This document shows, one piece after another, positions 7,909 to 18,200 of a stretch of DNA of 31,657 nucleotides. This DNA is from Chara braunii (Eukaryota; Streptophyta; Charophyceae; Charales; Characeae). The position numbers and the translations under genes were made by a program. The stretch lies in the NCBI GenBank assembly GCA_003427395.1, contig BFEA01000226.1, positions 1,573,229 to 1,604,885 of the forward strand. Direction: 5' to 3'. Below the pieces are notes generated by a model. That model was not told the origin of the DNA. It was given only the letters and a program-made list of their open reading frames with translations, and did no database searches. The stretch's first letter is position 1. The number at the start of each line of letters is the position of its first letter.

Positions 7909-9093
7909 CTAGAAACCCATATTGACTTGCAACCTTCCTTTTGGGGGGACATACATCTTGTGCATTTGTCTTAAGTTATGTCTGTTGAGATCATGGTATA
8001 GTGACCCTCCTTGTAGCGACATCCCGAACATTCCTCCTATCAAAAATTGGTGGCAAATCCTTCTTCTGGTAGTCTTCCGCCTCCTAGTGAGAACATTGGA
8101 TTGTAGCAGGAGCTCGAGTACATGGGTCCGCCTCCCCCTCTCGTCAGAGCACCTTGATAATGCTATGGTCTCAAAGCTCCTGCATATGGTGGGCGGTGTG
8201 TGTCGACTTGACCTCACCGAGTAGGGGGGGGTATGTTGTTTTCTTGAAATCCCTTCGCCACCTTCCCCATCGTTTCCTTGTTGCCTGAGCCTTTTGCACT
8301 TTGCTTCCACGTGGAAAAATTGCGTACGGTGCTCGCATTTCGGTTTATCCGAGCACACGGGTTTCACCTCCAGAAGGTTTCCATTGTCGATATCGATCTA
8401 GATCATATCTTTCATGTTTTGCCTCACTGCCAGATCCAAGTCAAACCGCTCGTTCATCAATGCTTGTCTTGCGGGATCCTCATCGGGTGGATGAGCTAGG
8501 ACTATCCTTTTCAATATGAGGATAGATGAAGGGCGCATCGTCCAGAAATACTTGGACCGCGATTACCAGAGGGCGTTTGTGTCCTTCTGTTGCCTCAAAT
8601 CTCGAAATCCAGGTTTAAACCGAACCTTGTAATTTGCTCCTTGCAAGTTGATCCCCACTCCCGCTTCGTTGATCATACACTGTTACACTTTTTTTGACTT
8701 CGCCATGTAAGACGACGTGTTTGGTCCCTTGATCTTATCACATCTCCTCTGAGTTTCTGTTGGAAAACAGTCACTCCTTACAATTCACCCGTCTCCGAAT
8801 GCTCGTATCATGTCGTCCTTCACTTTTCGAAGGAACCTGGTGTTCTCCTTAAAGATAACTAATATCATGCGCTCCTTGAGCCACTTGACTTTAATTTCGT
8901 AAAGGGAGATGTTCAGTTTAAACCTAACTTCTCGAAGTTCTACTGTCATTTCTTGGGGGTCAAACTCCGTCGGGTACACGCCATCATCAAGGCGAAGTGT
9001 CAGTAGAAACCTAATTCGCTCTTCATCCTCCCAGTAGTTTCTCTGTTCAACTGGTCCTGGTGGCAGTGACCTAGTTCCGTTTCTATTCTCCAT
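7909..9093 (-). pseudogene. Decayed single-frame ORF, possibly LINE ORF1 / gag-like
   Basis: From an ATG at 9093 one minus-strand frame runs about 395 codons to 7909 with only about four internal stops (the first at 8785). The first 102 codons are clean: MENRNGTRSLPPGP, then ERIRFLLTLRLDDGVYP, then IKVKWLKERMILVIF. Further on are INEAGVGINLQGANYKVRF, PARQALMNERFDLDLAVRQ, IDIDNGNLLEVKPVCSDK and RTQFFHVEAKC. The tail is basic and serine-rich. A competing frame at about 8530-8590 (VFLDDAPFIYPHIEK) suggests local indels. A mixed alpha/beta start followed by a basic tail would fit an ORF1 or gag nucleic-acid-binding protein, but I see no CCHC knuckle and cannot name the family. It lies downstream of LINE B on the same strand, so it is not the ORF1 of that copy. 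Confidence 0.45.
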
Positions 9094-9889
9094 TACCTAC
9101 TATACTTCCTCCATCTTTTCTCCTACTACACTGGTCTTCGTTAACCTCTGTAGTCAAGTCTATCTTCAACCTGCTTCAAACTCGTGTTCACTTCGAGCCG
9201 ACTTATGAGCAGCGGATAGCCAGTCAACCCGACTTGGGCTATGTATGGAGCCTTGTCACCACCACCGCGGTTTCGTCCCCATATAGAACACGGGGAAAGA
9301 ATTGGGAATCCCGAGGTACTATCTCGGCAGTAGCGTCTCGATACACCTTCGACCCGTGTTGCGGGACGATAACGTGTGGCAGAGCGCTTGGCGCTGACGG
9401 TTGTGTTCCTTTGGCCCCCCAGCTCCGCTGCTCCTCAGTGTATGATGTCAGGGACTCTAGAGCCTATTCCCAGCTTGAAAAAGAAAAAGAAAAAAAAAAA
9501 TCGTCATTAAACTGACCTGTCCTGGGTACAATGGTTTTATTTTGGTCCTCTAGTTGTCTCTGGATTTTAACTTTGGTCCATATTTCAACAGTTCATGGGT
9601 GTACCAACTGAGTTAGGCCCGTTGGTTGTCCAAAGCATCTTTCGTGGAGAACAACTAATTTGGCCCACCTACGGCGGATGTCCCGAGGAACGGTGCTTTC
9701 CATACCGCCATGTGGTGGGGCACAAATGGTTTCGTTTGTTGTCGTAGATTCAGGTCCACTCGCACTATAGAAAACTATCGTAAATGTATCTGACAACATT
9801 AACGCCCCAACGTAGGTGCATTTGGTCGCTGTTATGCCCAAAAATCAACTGTAAAAGTCCTGGTGTGAGTATGCATTTGAGTCGCACAA
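9094..9889. other. No gene seen
   Basis: Only short unconvincing frames on either strand. A-rich simple sequence occurs at about 9478-9500. Confidence 0.5.
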
Positions 9890-9914
9890 TTTTTTTTTTT
9901 TTTTTTTTTTTTTT
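9890..9914 (-). repeat. 25-base poly(T), likely LINE B poly(A) tail
   Basis: An uninterrupted T run on the plus strand, which is poly(A) on the LINE coding strand. It lies about 300 bases beyond the LINE B ORF2 stop at 10215, and the family 3' motif lies between them (9965-9979). Together these support a 3' UTR and tail. I could not match a target duplication to the upstream end near 12856. Confidence 0.6.
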
Positions 9915-10214
9915 AACAGACAATTGCTCCTTTCTATTTGTGGAGAGTTGCACATGCTGGGAACCGGGCCCAGCGTCCCTTTTAATAAATAGGGTTGGGG
10001 TCCCCACAGTCTACCCGGAAGAGAAAGAGTACCGAAGGCATTACTCGGTTGAGCTTCAAATCTTAAGAATGTGAACAAACCTTTAAGTAGTAGATTGATA
10101 GACAGTGGAAGGAGACTGGGTAACAAGGTCTTGTACTCTACATTTGGAGAATTGGGGAAGGAAATATTGTATAGTCCTCTCATCGTTATGCTGTCGAATT
10201 GAAGAAAGTGCTTG

Positions 10215-11113
10215 CTAGATTTGATTGATGGGAAGTTCATTTATTTCGGAAGATATCCTTGGCTGCATCAGGGAGGAAGTTGTATTCCTAGTTCTGATCC
10301 TGTCAGACATAATGTCAAGGTGAACAAAGTGTTTAAATTGGGCTAGTTGAGATGCGAGTATGGGTTTGTTGTTCATAAATCTTTCGTCACGTCTGGCTAA
10401 CCAGAGCGACCAGAAGGCTCTTACTCTGAAGAATTGAGGCACACTGACTGTATGTTCTTTACTTAAGTCTTTTCTCAGTCTACCTGTGAGCACAAAGTCA
10501 TAGGACCACAAATTTCTTATTACATAAGCTCTTGACCAGGAAGTATTAAGGAAATTTCAGTAGTCCTTGGCGATCACGCATTCCTACCACAAGTACAAGC
10601 CATCTTTTAGGCATTGGTGGAGACATGCATCGCATAGAGTGGAAATCTCCATACCTTTGTCTGCCCTCCATAGGGCAGTAGGAACACATGAGTGGAGGTG
10701 CATCCACTGGAGGCCTCCTACCTTACCTTAGTTTCTAACGAGGAAAGAATAATCTGGATAAACAGAGATAACCATTTGGTGGAGGGTTGTTGGAGATTCA
10801 GTGCAGCCATTCGTTGTTGCCAGCTTACAAATAGTCCCGCTTGCAGTGCCTCTGGGTTCGATTGAAGGTTGTATCCGTTCTTAGAGGAGTAGTCCGTGAG
10901 AGGAATGAAAATTGTGACACCCTTGGAGTCAGAGAGAATCCAACCAGTTTTGCAGACATCGATCTTCCAATCTTTGACGGGAGCTGCTTGCATATCCACT
11001 TGAAAGGAGTGGGAAGGGTCATAGGTATGCTTGTGACGAACTATGATTTCTTCCATGCCTTCCACAGATCTAAGAGTAGAGTCATTTGTCAATTGTAGCC
11101 TTGAGTTTTCCAA
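10215..11113 (-). pseudogene. LINE B ORF2 C-terminal zinc-binding region and tail
   Basis: 11113-10718 carries WKIDVCKTGWILSDSKG and WQQRMAALNLQQPSTKWLSL. After a frame change, GLQWMHLHSCVP, STLCDACLHQCL and LYLW-stop-ECVIA follow, then WSYDFVLTGRLRKDLS and FFRVRAFWSLWLARRDERF. The cysteine pair CDAC is present, but the expected histidine is tyrosine and a stop splits the W-W-E-C motif. It corresponds to all of LINE A. The stop at 10215 probably marks the ORF2 end. Confidence 0.85.
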
Positions 11114-11676
11114 TGACTATTCTTATGCATATATCGAGCCGTCTGGCGTAATCTTCTCAATCATGAGGAACAATTTAGAGGAAGACGAGGTTTTGTACCA
11201 TTGTTGCTCTTTATACTTGTTTTATGGCTCGGAGAGAGTGGTGACCCAATCTTATGGGATCGCCTGAATGAGTTGCAGGCGGTGGTTCTCTATTTTGTAG
11301 AGTTTTGTTAGCAGGGTTTTCAGTTCCTGTGATGTCCTCCAAGAGTCGGTAGTCTCGTTCCATATATGACGGACCATCCAGATCCCTCACTTCATCCATC
11401 TGCGCCCAAAGCTGCTTACAGATTTTGCGACTAAAAAGGAGAGCCCGAACCCGTCTCTAATGGAGGGATTTTTGAATAAGCAAGTGTTGAGAATGTTAGT
11501 TTTAGAGGAAGGTTCTTCTAAGGGTTGGGGTAGTATTTTGATCCATTCTTCGATAATGTTGGACCAGGTGCTACTGGTGGGTTTGGAAGTGAAGGTTTCA
11601 TTAGTAGTGCGTACCAGACTGCGTCCACGTTGGAGAGACCCCATTCATTAACCAGAAGATGTTGGGCTATTATGAT

Positions 11677-11961
11677 TCATGGTTGTTCAAGTTGTTTCAA
11701 TGTTGTTAGGGCTCTGACTAGCCATTTGACCAGTAGAGTGTGGTTTTGAGATTCTGGATCTAGAATGCTTAAACCGCTGGATTTTCGTTTTTTTGTTATT
11801 ATTTTCCAACTAACATTACTGAGTGTTGTGTTTGCGTCAGAGTTTCCTTTCCACATTAGGCGGGTGAGAATTCTCCTGATGTTGGTGGAGGCAGATGTTG
11901 ATAATGTTCGGATGGATAAAATGTACCAGATTTTGGATGAGATGAAGGTATTTACTACCAT
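11677..11961 (-). pseudogene. LINE B ORF2 thumb/connection segment
   Basis: The frame contains LTRLMWKGNSDANT, SNVSWKIITKKRKSSGLSIL and HTLLVKWLVRALT. This is the post-RT block of plant LINEs, where a W-x-G turn is followed by a pattern like W..I..P...GGLGI.D and a run ending in KWL. In LINE C the same block is better kept (WRGNHEYKNV, then KAKGGLGIIDP). Between this and 11113 further pieces (11644-11211) are too broken to align with confidence. Confidence 0.75.
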
Positions 11962-12015
11962 TGCTTTGCTGAACAGGGATAAGAACTTGGTTTTGGACCA
12001 GGTGGAGCAAGCGTC

Positions 12016-12357
12016 TCAAATCGTATTTTCCACGATAAAGTTTTTGATTGTCGATGGGTCTGCAAAGGAGATATGAATACCTAAGTGGTGTTCAACTTCA
12101 AAGCTTGGTTTAATAGGGATGTTTAGATTCAGTGTCAAGGGTTGGTCATGTGGGGTAAGGGTGATGGATTTTTGCCAGCTTACCCTCATTTTAGATGCAG
12201 ACTCGTAGACAGAAAAACATTGTTCTATTTCTCTGAGCGAGGATACCGAGTTTTTAAAGATTACAGAGAAGTTATCAGCAAGCCTGAGAGCAGTTACCTT
12301 GACTAAGTAGGAAGGAGAGATTTGCAGGTTTTTGTAGTCAGGGCGATTCCTAACCAT
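12016..12357 (-). pseudogene. LINE B reverse transcriptase, catalytic-loop segment with mutated motif
   Basis: The segment that should carry the YADD-type catalytic pair reads ALRLADNFSVIF: the second aspartate is asparagine (codon AAC at 12271-12273). Downstream, IEQCFSVYESASKMRVSW and LGIHIS follow the usual LINE order. The loss of the second aspartate would abolish polymerase activity by itself, in addition to the frame breaks on both sides. Confidence 0.85.
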
Positions 12358-12368
12358 AGTACTTCAAG

Positions 12369-12856
12369 TTAGATGACAAATAAGGAAGGCGCCAGGGAGC
12401 AACCTTGGCGCAAGGAACGCGTGATCTTAAATGAAGTTGATAGGTGGCCATTAACTAAAACTCTACCTAAGGGAGAACTGTAAAGTGCTTTGACAAAGTC
12501 TCTGAAGCTTTGGCTGACGCCGACCCTATCTATGGTGGCTTGGACAAACGCCCAGTTAACTCTATCGTAGGCTTTTTGAAAGTCTATGAGAATGATTGCT
12601 TTATTAAGGTCGTGGTAGTTCATCCAGTCGATGGACTGTGATATGGTCATAACGTTGTCGAATACTTGTCTACCGGGTATGAATCCTGATTGATCCGGGT
12701 ATACTTCCTTGGTCAATAAAGAGTTATTGTGATGGGCAAGAGTTCTTGCTAAAATTTTGCCATAGACATTAAGAAGGGAAATAGGTATGTAATTCATGAT
12801 GTCTGACCTGTCTCCTTTCTTGTAAAGAAGGGTAATAATAATAGGGGATTCGTGAA
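12369..12856 (-). pseudogene. LINE B reverse transcriptase, N-terminal half
   Basis: Homologous to RVT_1 of plant LINEs. Motifs in order: ITLLYKKGD, NYIPISLLNVYGKILA, DQSGFIPGRQVFDN, then LIDFQKAYDRVNW carrying the first catalytic aspartate, then ALYSSPLGRVLVNG and RSLRQGCSLAPSLF. The track is open from 12797 to 12369 and extends a little upstream to about 12856. It stops right after the RQGC...LF motif. The next motif continues in another register at 12357. Confidence 0.9.
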
Positions 12857-13084
12857 AACCTCACAATCGGAGAAAACCTAACATTTTGTATAGAATGAAA
12901 AAGTAAAAGTCAAACTGTTAATTTTTACACAAAAAGAGAGCATTTTTAATCGTTTTGCGATAAAGGAGCCAAAATATCAGGTGAAAAGTTTAGCGTTCCT
13001 CAAAATGTGCAAGAAAATCATTCCTTGCAAAATGTTTTTATATGACTATAAGTCATTCTCAGTAGATTGACAAAAAAATAGAGT
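12857..13084. other. AT-rich spacer between LINE C and LINE B
   Basis: AT-rich, no frame. The motif GACTATAAGTCA occurs here at about 13043 and again at about 13171. This stretch is likely the LINE C 3' UTR and/or old target DNA. I could not define the boundary. Confidence 0.4.
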
Positions 13085-13610
13085 TCAAACAGGGTAATTT
13101 TTAAGGATGACAAGGCAAACTTGAAAGATGTAAAAAAAAACGTATTTTGATGAATACTCATTTATAGGACTATAAGTCAGTGCATTCTGAGGAAGCATGA
13201 AAAGGCTAGGGAACTCGTTGGCCGGACGAAGGGGTATCGATGGATCCACCTGCGTCCACTCATTAAACCGAAGTTTGTAATCTCTGATAAGTTCTTGTTC
13301 TCCCTCCTTCCCTTCTCCCTCCCAATCCACCCGCCCTATTTTTCCCCTTTTCCCTCCCCCCAGCCAGTCACTGCTAAATTTTTGAAAAATTTTCTTGATT
13401 TCAGCTTTGGAAGAGTTGAACTGGATTTTCTCCTTTATCGTGATCCATTGATCGAGAATTTCTGTTTGGATTTGTTGTTTTATGCTATCGTTAAACTCAG
13501 GCCCTTCCAATCTAACATTTTCTCATTCAAAGGTGTTCCTTTTTGTCCAGATCGCCCAGAGGACTGCGCTTCTACCTATGGTGAATAAATTTTGAGAGAA
13601 ATTATCTTTC
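13085..13610 (-). pseudogene. LINE C ORF2 C-terminal tail
   Basis: In the same frame as the zinc-binding block: GRSAVLWAIWTKRNTFE, a stop, then ENVRLEGPEFNDSIKQQ, LDQWITIKEKIQF and IKKIFQKFSSDWL. The W-A-I-W-x-x-R-N pattern is typical of the last helical segment of plant LINE ORF2 proteins. Beyond about 13250 (QVDPSIPLRPANE) conservation cannot be judged; the frame closes at 13085. Confidence 0.7.
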
Positions 13611-13663
13611 TGTTCAGATGACCAATGCGCTAGGAGAATTGCTCTCCATTCCCAGGGCCATTT

Positions 13664-13935
13664 TTATGTGGTTTCTAGTTGTTCCCATATACGATCCCAC
13701 CACCTCCAAAGCCAAATAGAGCCTGGGCACTCTAGGAACAAGTGCTCTATTGTTTCTGGTATTTTCCTACTTGGATATGCCGATTGGCAGAGTTTACACC
13801 ACGGTTTTGCTATGCCCCTTTTCTCGAGAGAGGACCTATCTATCAACCAATCATTGGTCGGGAGGCACCTGTGTACAATCTGTCACTGGAGAGATGATAT
13901 CTTTGAAGTTTTGATCTTGAAGTCTTTGAACCATT
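13664..13935 (-). pseudogene. LINE C reverse-transcriptase zinc-binding region
   Basis: A zf-RVT type module: IVHRCLPTNDWLIDRSS, RGIAKPWCKLCQSAYPSRK, then ETIEHLFLECPGSIWLWRWW. The full C-x2-C...H-x4-C pattern is kept (CKLC, then HLFLEC). One TGA precedes it (probably an ancestral tryptophan codon in LQ-stop-QIVHR). It follows a linker KEKLRNIKWFKDFKIKTSK. In plant LINEs this region follows RT and is thought to help nucleic-acid binding. Confidence 0.88.
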
Positions 13936-14032
13936 TAATGTTCCTCAATTTTTCCTTGCCTGTATTTAGGTGTTTCATCCATCTCTCCTCTACTTTATCT
14001 TTCAGGTTAATTCTTGGTCAAATCATACGATA

Positions 14033-14540
14033 GGTTGATTTGACAGATAAGGTATGCAGGTGTATGCTGTGTTTTCTGTTGAGATTTTTCACTGTTCCCC
14101 ATGACCAACATTCGGGGTTTATCGGTAGATCTGCAATGTCAGTTGAAGGTCGAAAAGTCAGCCACGACTGTGTATCCCGTGAGAGAACTCTGATTCTGAA
14201 GATGTTTTCCATTGGTAACCAAGCTGGATTGTTATCTGTTTTGGTGTTGAGCACGTTGTCTTCTTTTAATTCGTATTGCTCAATTAANGGTTGATTTGAC
14301 AGATAAGGTATGCAGGTGTATGCTGTGTTTTCTGTTGAGATTTTTCTTTGTTCCCCATGACCAACAAGGGTCTATCGGTAGATCTGCAATGCCAGTTGCA
14401 GGTTGAAAAGCCAGCCACGACTGTGTATCCCGTGAGAGAACTCTAATTCTGAAGATGTTTTCCATTGGTAACCAAGCTGGATTGTTATCTGTTTTGGTGT
14501 TGAGCACGTTGTCTTCTTTTAATTCGTATTGCTCAATTAA
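14033..14540. repeat. 255/252-bp duplication around a single n
   Basis: 14033-14287 and 14289-14540 begin with the same GGTTGATTTGACAG and end with the same GCTCAATTAA. They differ by about ten substitutions and one 3-base indel, and only one n separates them. Removing one copy plus the n brings the LINE C middle block into the same frame as the zinc-binding block. This suggests two alleles or two LINE copies placed in series by the scaffolder. Confidence 0.8.
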
Positions 14541-14800
14541 GGTTTGTTTATCCGCTGCTATGAGGACTACATTGCCTACCACTTTTGGATTCCCTTTTAT
14601 TGCTACCCAATCACTTTTATGGAACCTCTTCCCTCTTCTGAGTACTCTGATCCATTCAATGGGGATCAAATCCACTATCCTTTCTAGATTGCTTTGCACG
14701 TGGTGACAATGTTTTAGTTTGTCATTGAGAATTTGATGGGGAATCCAGTCCCTATCGGTTTCATCCCAGATATCTTTGATCCCGGGCACTCCTTTTCTGA
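14289..14800 (-). pseudogene. LINE C ORF2 middle region
   Basis: The frame 14789-14289 reads GIKDIWDETDRDWIPHQI, then IPIEWIRVLRRGKRFHKSDW and NPAWLPMENIFRIRV. This is the usual region between thumb and zinc-binding domain of plant LINEs. A frameshift lies between this frame and the end of the RT frame (about 14800-14855). The block ends at the n of 14288 and partly repeats at 14254-14018. Confidence 0.75.
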
Positions 14801-14854
14801 TCCAACCTTTCTATGGGTTGTCATTGCAATGGAGTGTGGTGCCATGATGATCTC

Positions 14855-16330
14855 TTATCCATGTATTATTAAAGAGAGGTTGGCGACTGATCTCTTCCCA
14901 TCTTCCCGGACAATTTTGAGGATGGTTGGCCAGAAGGGATCTTTAGCAATATCTATCCTTGTTGCTACCCTGTTAGACAATTGAGTCATATTTGTTCCTT
15001 GGGTTGAGCTTCTTGGTACAGGCCAGTCTCTGTTTTCCAGCCACATGGCTGGGTCTACGTTCTCCTCTGTCTGTGGGACAAGTCTCCTTAGTTGTTCCCA
15101 TGCTAAGCCACTCAAGGAAGTTTGGGGATTGAGTAGCAATCTCTTAATCCATTGGATAGAGAGTGCCTTCGCTTGGAGTGTTGGGTCAATGATTCCCAAG
15201 CCACCCTTGGCTTTTGGTTGAATGATGGAGGACCAAGCTACTCTGTTCATGACGTTCTTATATTCGTGGTTACCTCTCCACAAAAACGTTGTAAGTTGTT
15301 GTTGAAGGGATTTGATCCACTTCGTGTCTAAAGCCCAAATCGCTGACTTGTACCAGATAGAGGCTGGGACCACATTGTTTATCACCAATGCTCTACCCAT
15401 TATCGATGTGTGCTTGTTCTTCCAAAGTTCTAATTTGATTTGAACGTTTTGATAAATATTCTCCTCATTGGTTATTGGTTTCCCTTCGGCTGATAATGAT
15501 ATACCCAGAACCCTTATAGGCCTATCATGGGGGAGCCATTTGACTCGTGGTCTTTCTGGTGGTCTAACTCCTTGATAGTTTATTCACCATCCCTGGGTCT
15601 TTTCCCCCCAGTTGACCTTTATGTCAGCTAGTCTGCAAAACTTATCCATTAATTCCATATATGCCTTCATATTTTTCTAAGATGCCTCTACCATCAGGGA
15701 GAGGTCATCCGTGAAGAGTGAACACATAGGAATTGCTTCTTCTGGAATGGATGTCACTCATATTTTCCTAATGTCCTTATTTTTCTTTAGGTTAACCGCT
15801 AATGCTTCTATTACTATGATGAAGAGAAAGGGTGCTAATGGGTCGCCTTGTCTCAGCGATCTCTTCAATTTAAATGGAGGCGCTAAGCTACCATTGACCA
15901 TCACACTTGTTGTTGCTTTTTGATGCAAGATTGTGATCCATCTTCTGAAGTTATTCCCAAAGTTCATCTTAGCTAGGCATTTGTCTAGGAAGAGCCAATC
16001 TACATGATCGTAATTCTTTTCAAAGTCAATGAAGATGAATGCCGCATTATGTTTAGATTGGCGTGCCACTTTGATGGGTTCATTTATGAGTAGAATATTG
16101 TCTTGTATGTTTCTTCCCGATATAAATCCTATTTGGGCTGGATGAATAATATTAGCAATGACTTGGAGCATTCTATCTGCTAGTACTTTTGCTATTAATT
16201 TATAGACCACCGTAAGTAGAGTGATGGGGCGGTAATTGCGAATGTTGAGTTTATCCCCTTTCTTATACAAAAGTGTGAGGACTCCTTGATTTACTATCTC
16301 CCCCATGTCCCCTGCCTCCCACACTATTAC
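14855..16330 (-). pseudogene. LINE C reverse transcriptase and thumb
   Basis: RVT_1-type polymerase. In order: VNQGVLTLLYKKGDKLN, NYRPITLLTVVYKLIAKVLA, AQIGFISGRNIQDN, FIFIDFEKNYDHVDW (first catalytic aspartate; the usual K-A-Y-D is K-N-Y-D), SVMVNGSLAPPFKL, RSLRQGDPLAPFLF. After a TGA at 15758, the same frame gives MCSLFTDDLSLMVEA with both catalytic aspartates (15704-15715). Then LADIKVNWGEKTQGW, a TGA, and the post-RT block 15400-14855 with MGRALVINNVVP, FLWRGNHEY and KAKGGLGIIDP. Three in-frame stops and no frameshift separate it from an open frame over roughly 490 codons. Confidence 0.92.
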
Positions 16331-16383
16331 TCCTGGGTCTTCAAGAACGTGAAGGCTGGGGCAGAAAAGACCTCTTCCCTAGC

Positions 16384-16574
16384 TACGTGAAGGCTCAGGT
16401 TGAACTCGGCATAGACATGTTTGTGGTATGAGAAGGGGTATGTGTTAGTCTCGGCTTTGCGTATGAGTTGCAGTGTCGTGACATTGGTTAGGATAATATC
16501 TAATCTCCTGTGGGTCAGTTCTTTAAGTTCGGATAAAATGAAGAAGGTCTTGTGACAAACTGTTTTCTACAACC
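16384..16574 (-). pseudogene. LINE C endonuclease C-terminal remnant
   Basis: The frame reads VCHKTFFILSELKEL, THRRLDIILTN, then TNTYPFSYHKHVYAEFNLSL. The R-L-D-I core and the YPFSYHKHVYAEF block match the end of LINE apurinic-type endonucleases (a pattern like SR.D.I followed by SDH.PV). The conserved DH appears as YH, so the catalytic aspartate is lost. The RT frame starts only about 15 codons further on, where about 150 or more are usual, so an internal deletion joined the two. Confidence 0.6.
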
Positions 16575-16599
16575 GCATGATTTTCAACGCAAGGCTACT

Positions 16600-17479
16600 T
16601 CGGGGGTTGAATCAGGAGGGCCCGGGGGATTATATGGGTGCCCTTGTTTTTTTTGTTTTTTGAAATCGAGGCATGGTGATCTTGTGACGATTGGTAGTTG
16701 ATCACGTCTCAGCGAGCGCGAAAGATAACTGTTGCCATAACTTCTTTCTTATTCTCTTGTGGGAAATGAGAATTTTGGCGCAATCGTCTCGCGGGAAAAT
16801 CTTTTTGAATTTTCAACTGATGTTGAGCCCATGTGGGTTTTCGGAATTTGCTTCGTTTGATTTTTTTTTTTGCAATTAGGATTTAGATTATGAATTTAGG
16901 TGAGCCTCAATTTTTGTTGCACGATGCTTCTTGCTTGCGCACGCTTTGCTACGTCAGGATCTGTGTTTTGATTTCTCCGCGCCTTAATCCTTGTGTCTAA
17001 CTGTAACTTTTGTTTTAGCGAGCATAATTGCAGTTGTAATCCTCCTATTCTTGATATCTTTTGTGGCGTCCCTGTGTGCGCGTACTTCTTCCTCTGTCCT
17101 ATTGGCCTGAACACTTGCATGACTGGATCGATGTGTGGAGTGAGGCTACGTCCCCCACGCCGCGGTCTGGTCATGCAGACGTAGGCACTTCCTTCCTCCT
17201 CCTTCTTTTTCCACTCAGGCACAACCCCAGGTATCTTGCGCAAGAATGCATGCAATAAATTTCGCAAGCGCGATTAACTCGCTCTCTAAGAATTCTAGGA
17301 GTTAGCGTGGTTGAGAGGATCGACTAACGAGCAAGAGTTGGAAGGTGAGTAGAGAGTTGGGCGATCCGACGAGCTGGTGCAAGGCATGTGGGGTTGACGT
17401 GGGGCGGACTAAGCGAGGTGACAACTCTGTGTCGGTGCGAGGCGACGGGCTGCTTGCATCGGGATGTTGTGAAGAGAGA

Positions 17480-17561
<82 letters not shown>

Positions 17562-17562
17562 N

Positions 17563-17629
<67 letters not shown>

Positions 17630-18200
17630 GGGATGTGTTGTGGTGATGTTTCTCTTTCATCCTTCTGAGCAATTTTGATATTCAGCGAGAGTCGCCCTTG
17701 TCTTTTTGTTTGATCGGCATCTCGGATTTTTCGCTTTCCTTGCTTTCTTTCTTCGAAGACTGACACGTGGATTGTCTTTCCCCACTCCCCGTCTCTGTCT
17801 TTTTTAATCGGCAAATTTGATTGATTGGTTATCGGCGATCGAGCCTTGTGGGATCTTTGGGATGATTGGTCAAAAAATTGTTGCATGATCCTCGATTCCT
17901 TCTGTTTGTATGTAAGGTAGATGCATTGATGATAGGCGTGATTCTGTTTGTGTATGAATTAGATAAGCATGCTAGACGATTAGATGACCGTCTCACTATA
18001 GGATGATCCATCTCGTGAACCGCTGGCTTTCACCTATTTGATCGAAGGACAGGTCCTGCGCACGCACGTGTAGGCTCGACCGAAGACGATCGCTGCCTAC
18101 ACGCGCATCTGCAAAACCTGAACTCGACTGATTTCCCGAATGGTTGGTTTTTCACCCCGAATTGCAGCATGAATTTCCACGTTCCCTTTCGTGTCACTGA
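16600..18200. other. No gene recognised around a microsatellite
   Basis: A frame of 123 codons (17267-16896 minus) has no motif. The frames over the GA tract are low complexity. The sequence is less repeat-like than its surroundings and could be host promoter or UTR DNA, but nothing decides that. Confidence 0.4.
17483..17628. repeat. (AG)n microsatellite with a scaffold join
   Basis: About 146 bp of pure AG dinucleotides, broken only by an n at 17562. The true length is unknown because short reads cannot span it; the n marks where two contigs were joined inside the tract. Confidence 0.97.

Larger units (their letters stand above)
9890..12856 (-). mobile_element. LINE B: 5'-truncated non-LTR retrotransposon
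   Basis: A continuous series of minus-strand ORF2 blocks in LINE order: RT fingers and palm (12856-12369), catalytic loop (12357-12016), thumb/connection (11961-11677), C-terminal zinc-binding and tail (11113-10215), then 3' UTR and poly(A). The RT begins abruptly near 12856 at ITLLYKKGDR, so the endonuclease and ORF1 are missing, as is normal for truncated LINE copies. Multiple frameshifts and stops make it inactive. It is closely related to LINE A. Confidence 0.85.
13085..16574 (-). mobile_element. LINE C: near-complete ORF2 relic of a second LINE lineage
   Basis: Minus-strand ORF2 parts in the expected order: endonuclease remnant (16574-16384), RT (16330-about 15500), thumb/connection (to 14855), a middle block (14789-14033), zinc-binding region (about 13930-13664) and tail (13600-13085). 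Most of it keeps one frame; the breaks are mainly in-frame stops, largely TGA. It is therefore younger or less damaged than LINE B. ORF1 and most of the endonuclease are missing, and the linker between endonuclease and RT is deleted. A duplication at an n (14288) disturbs the frame. Confidence 0.88.

Noticed and set aside
16896-17267. 123-codon minus-strand frame
   Set aside because: No motif, no related copy in the window, composition not convincingly protein-like.
17302-17886. Long frames across the GA tract
   Set aside because: They are dinucleotide repeat read as Ser-Leu or Arg-Glu strings and cross an n.
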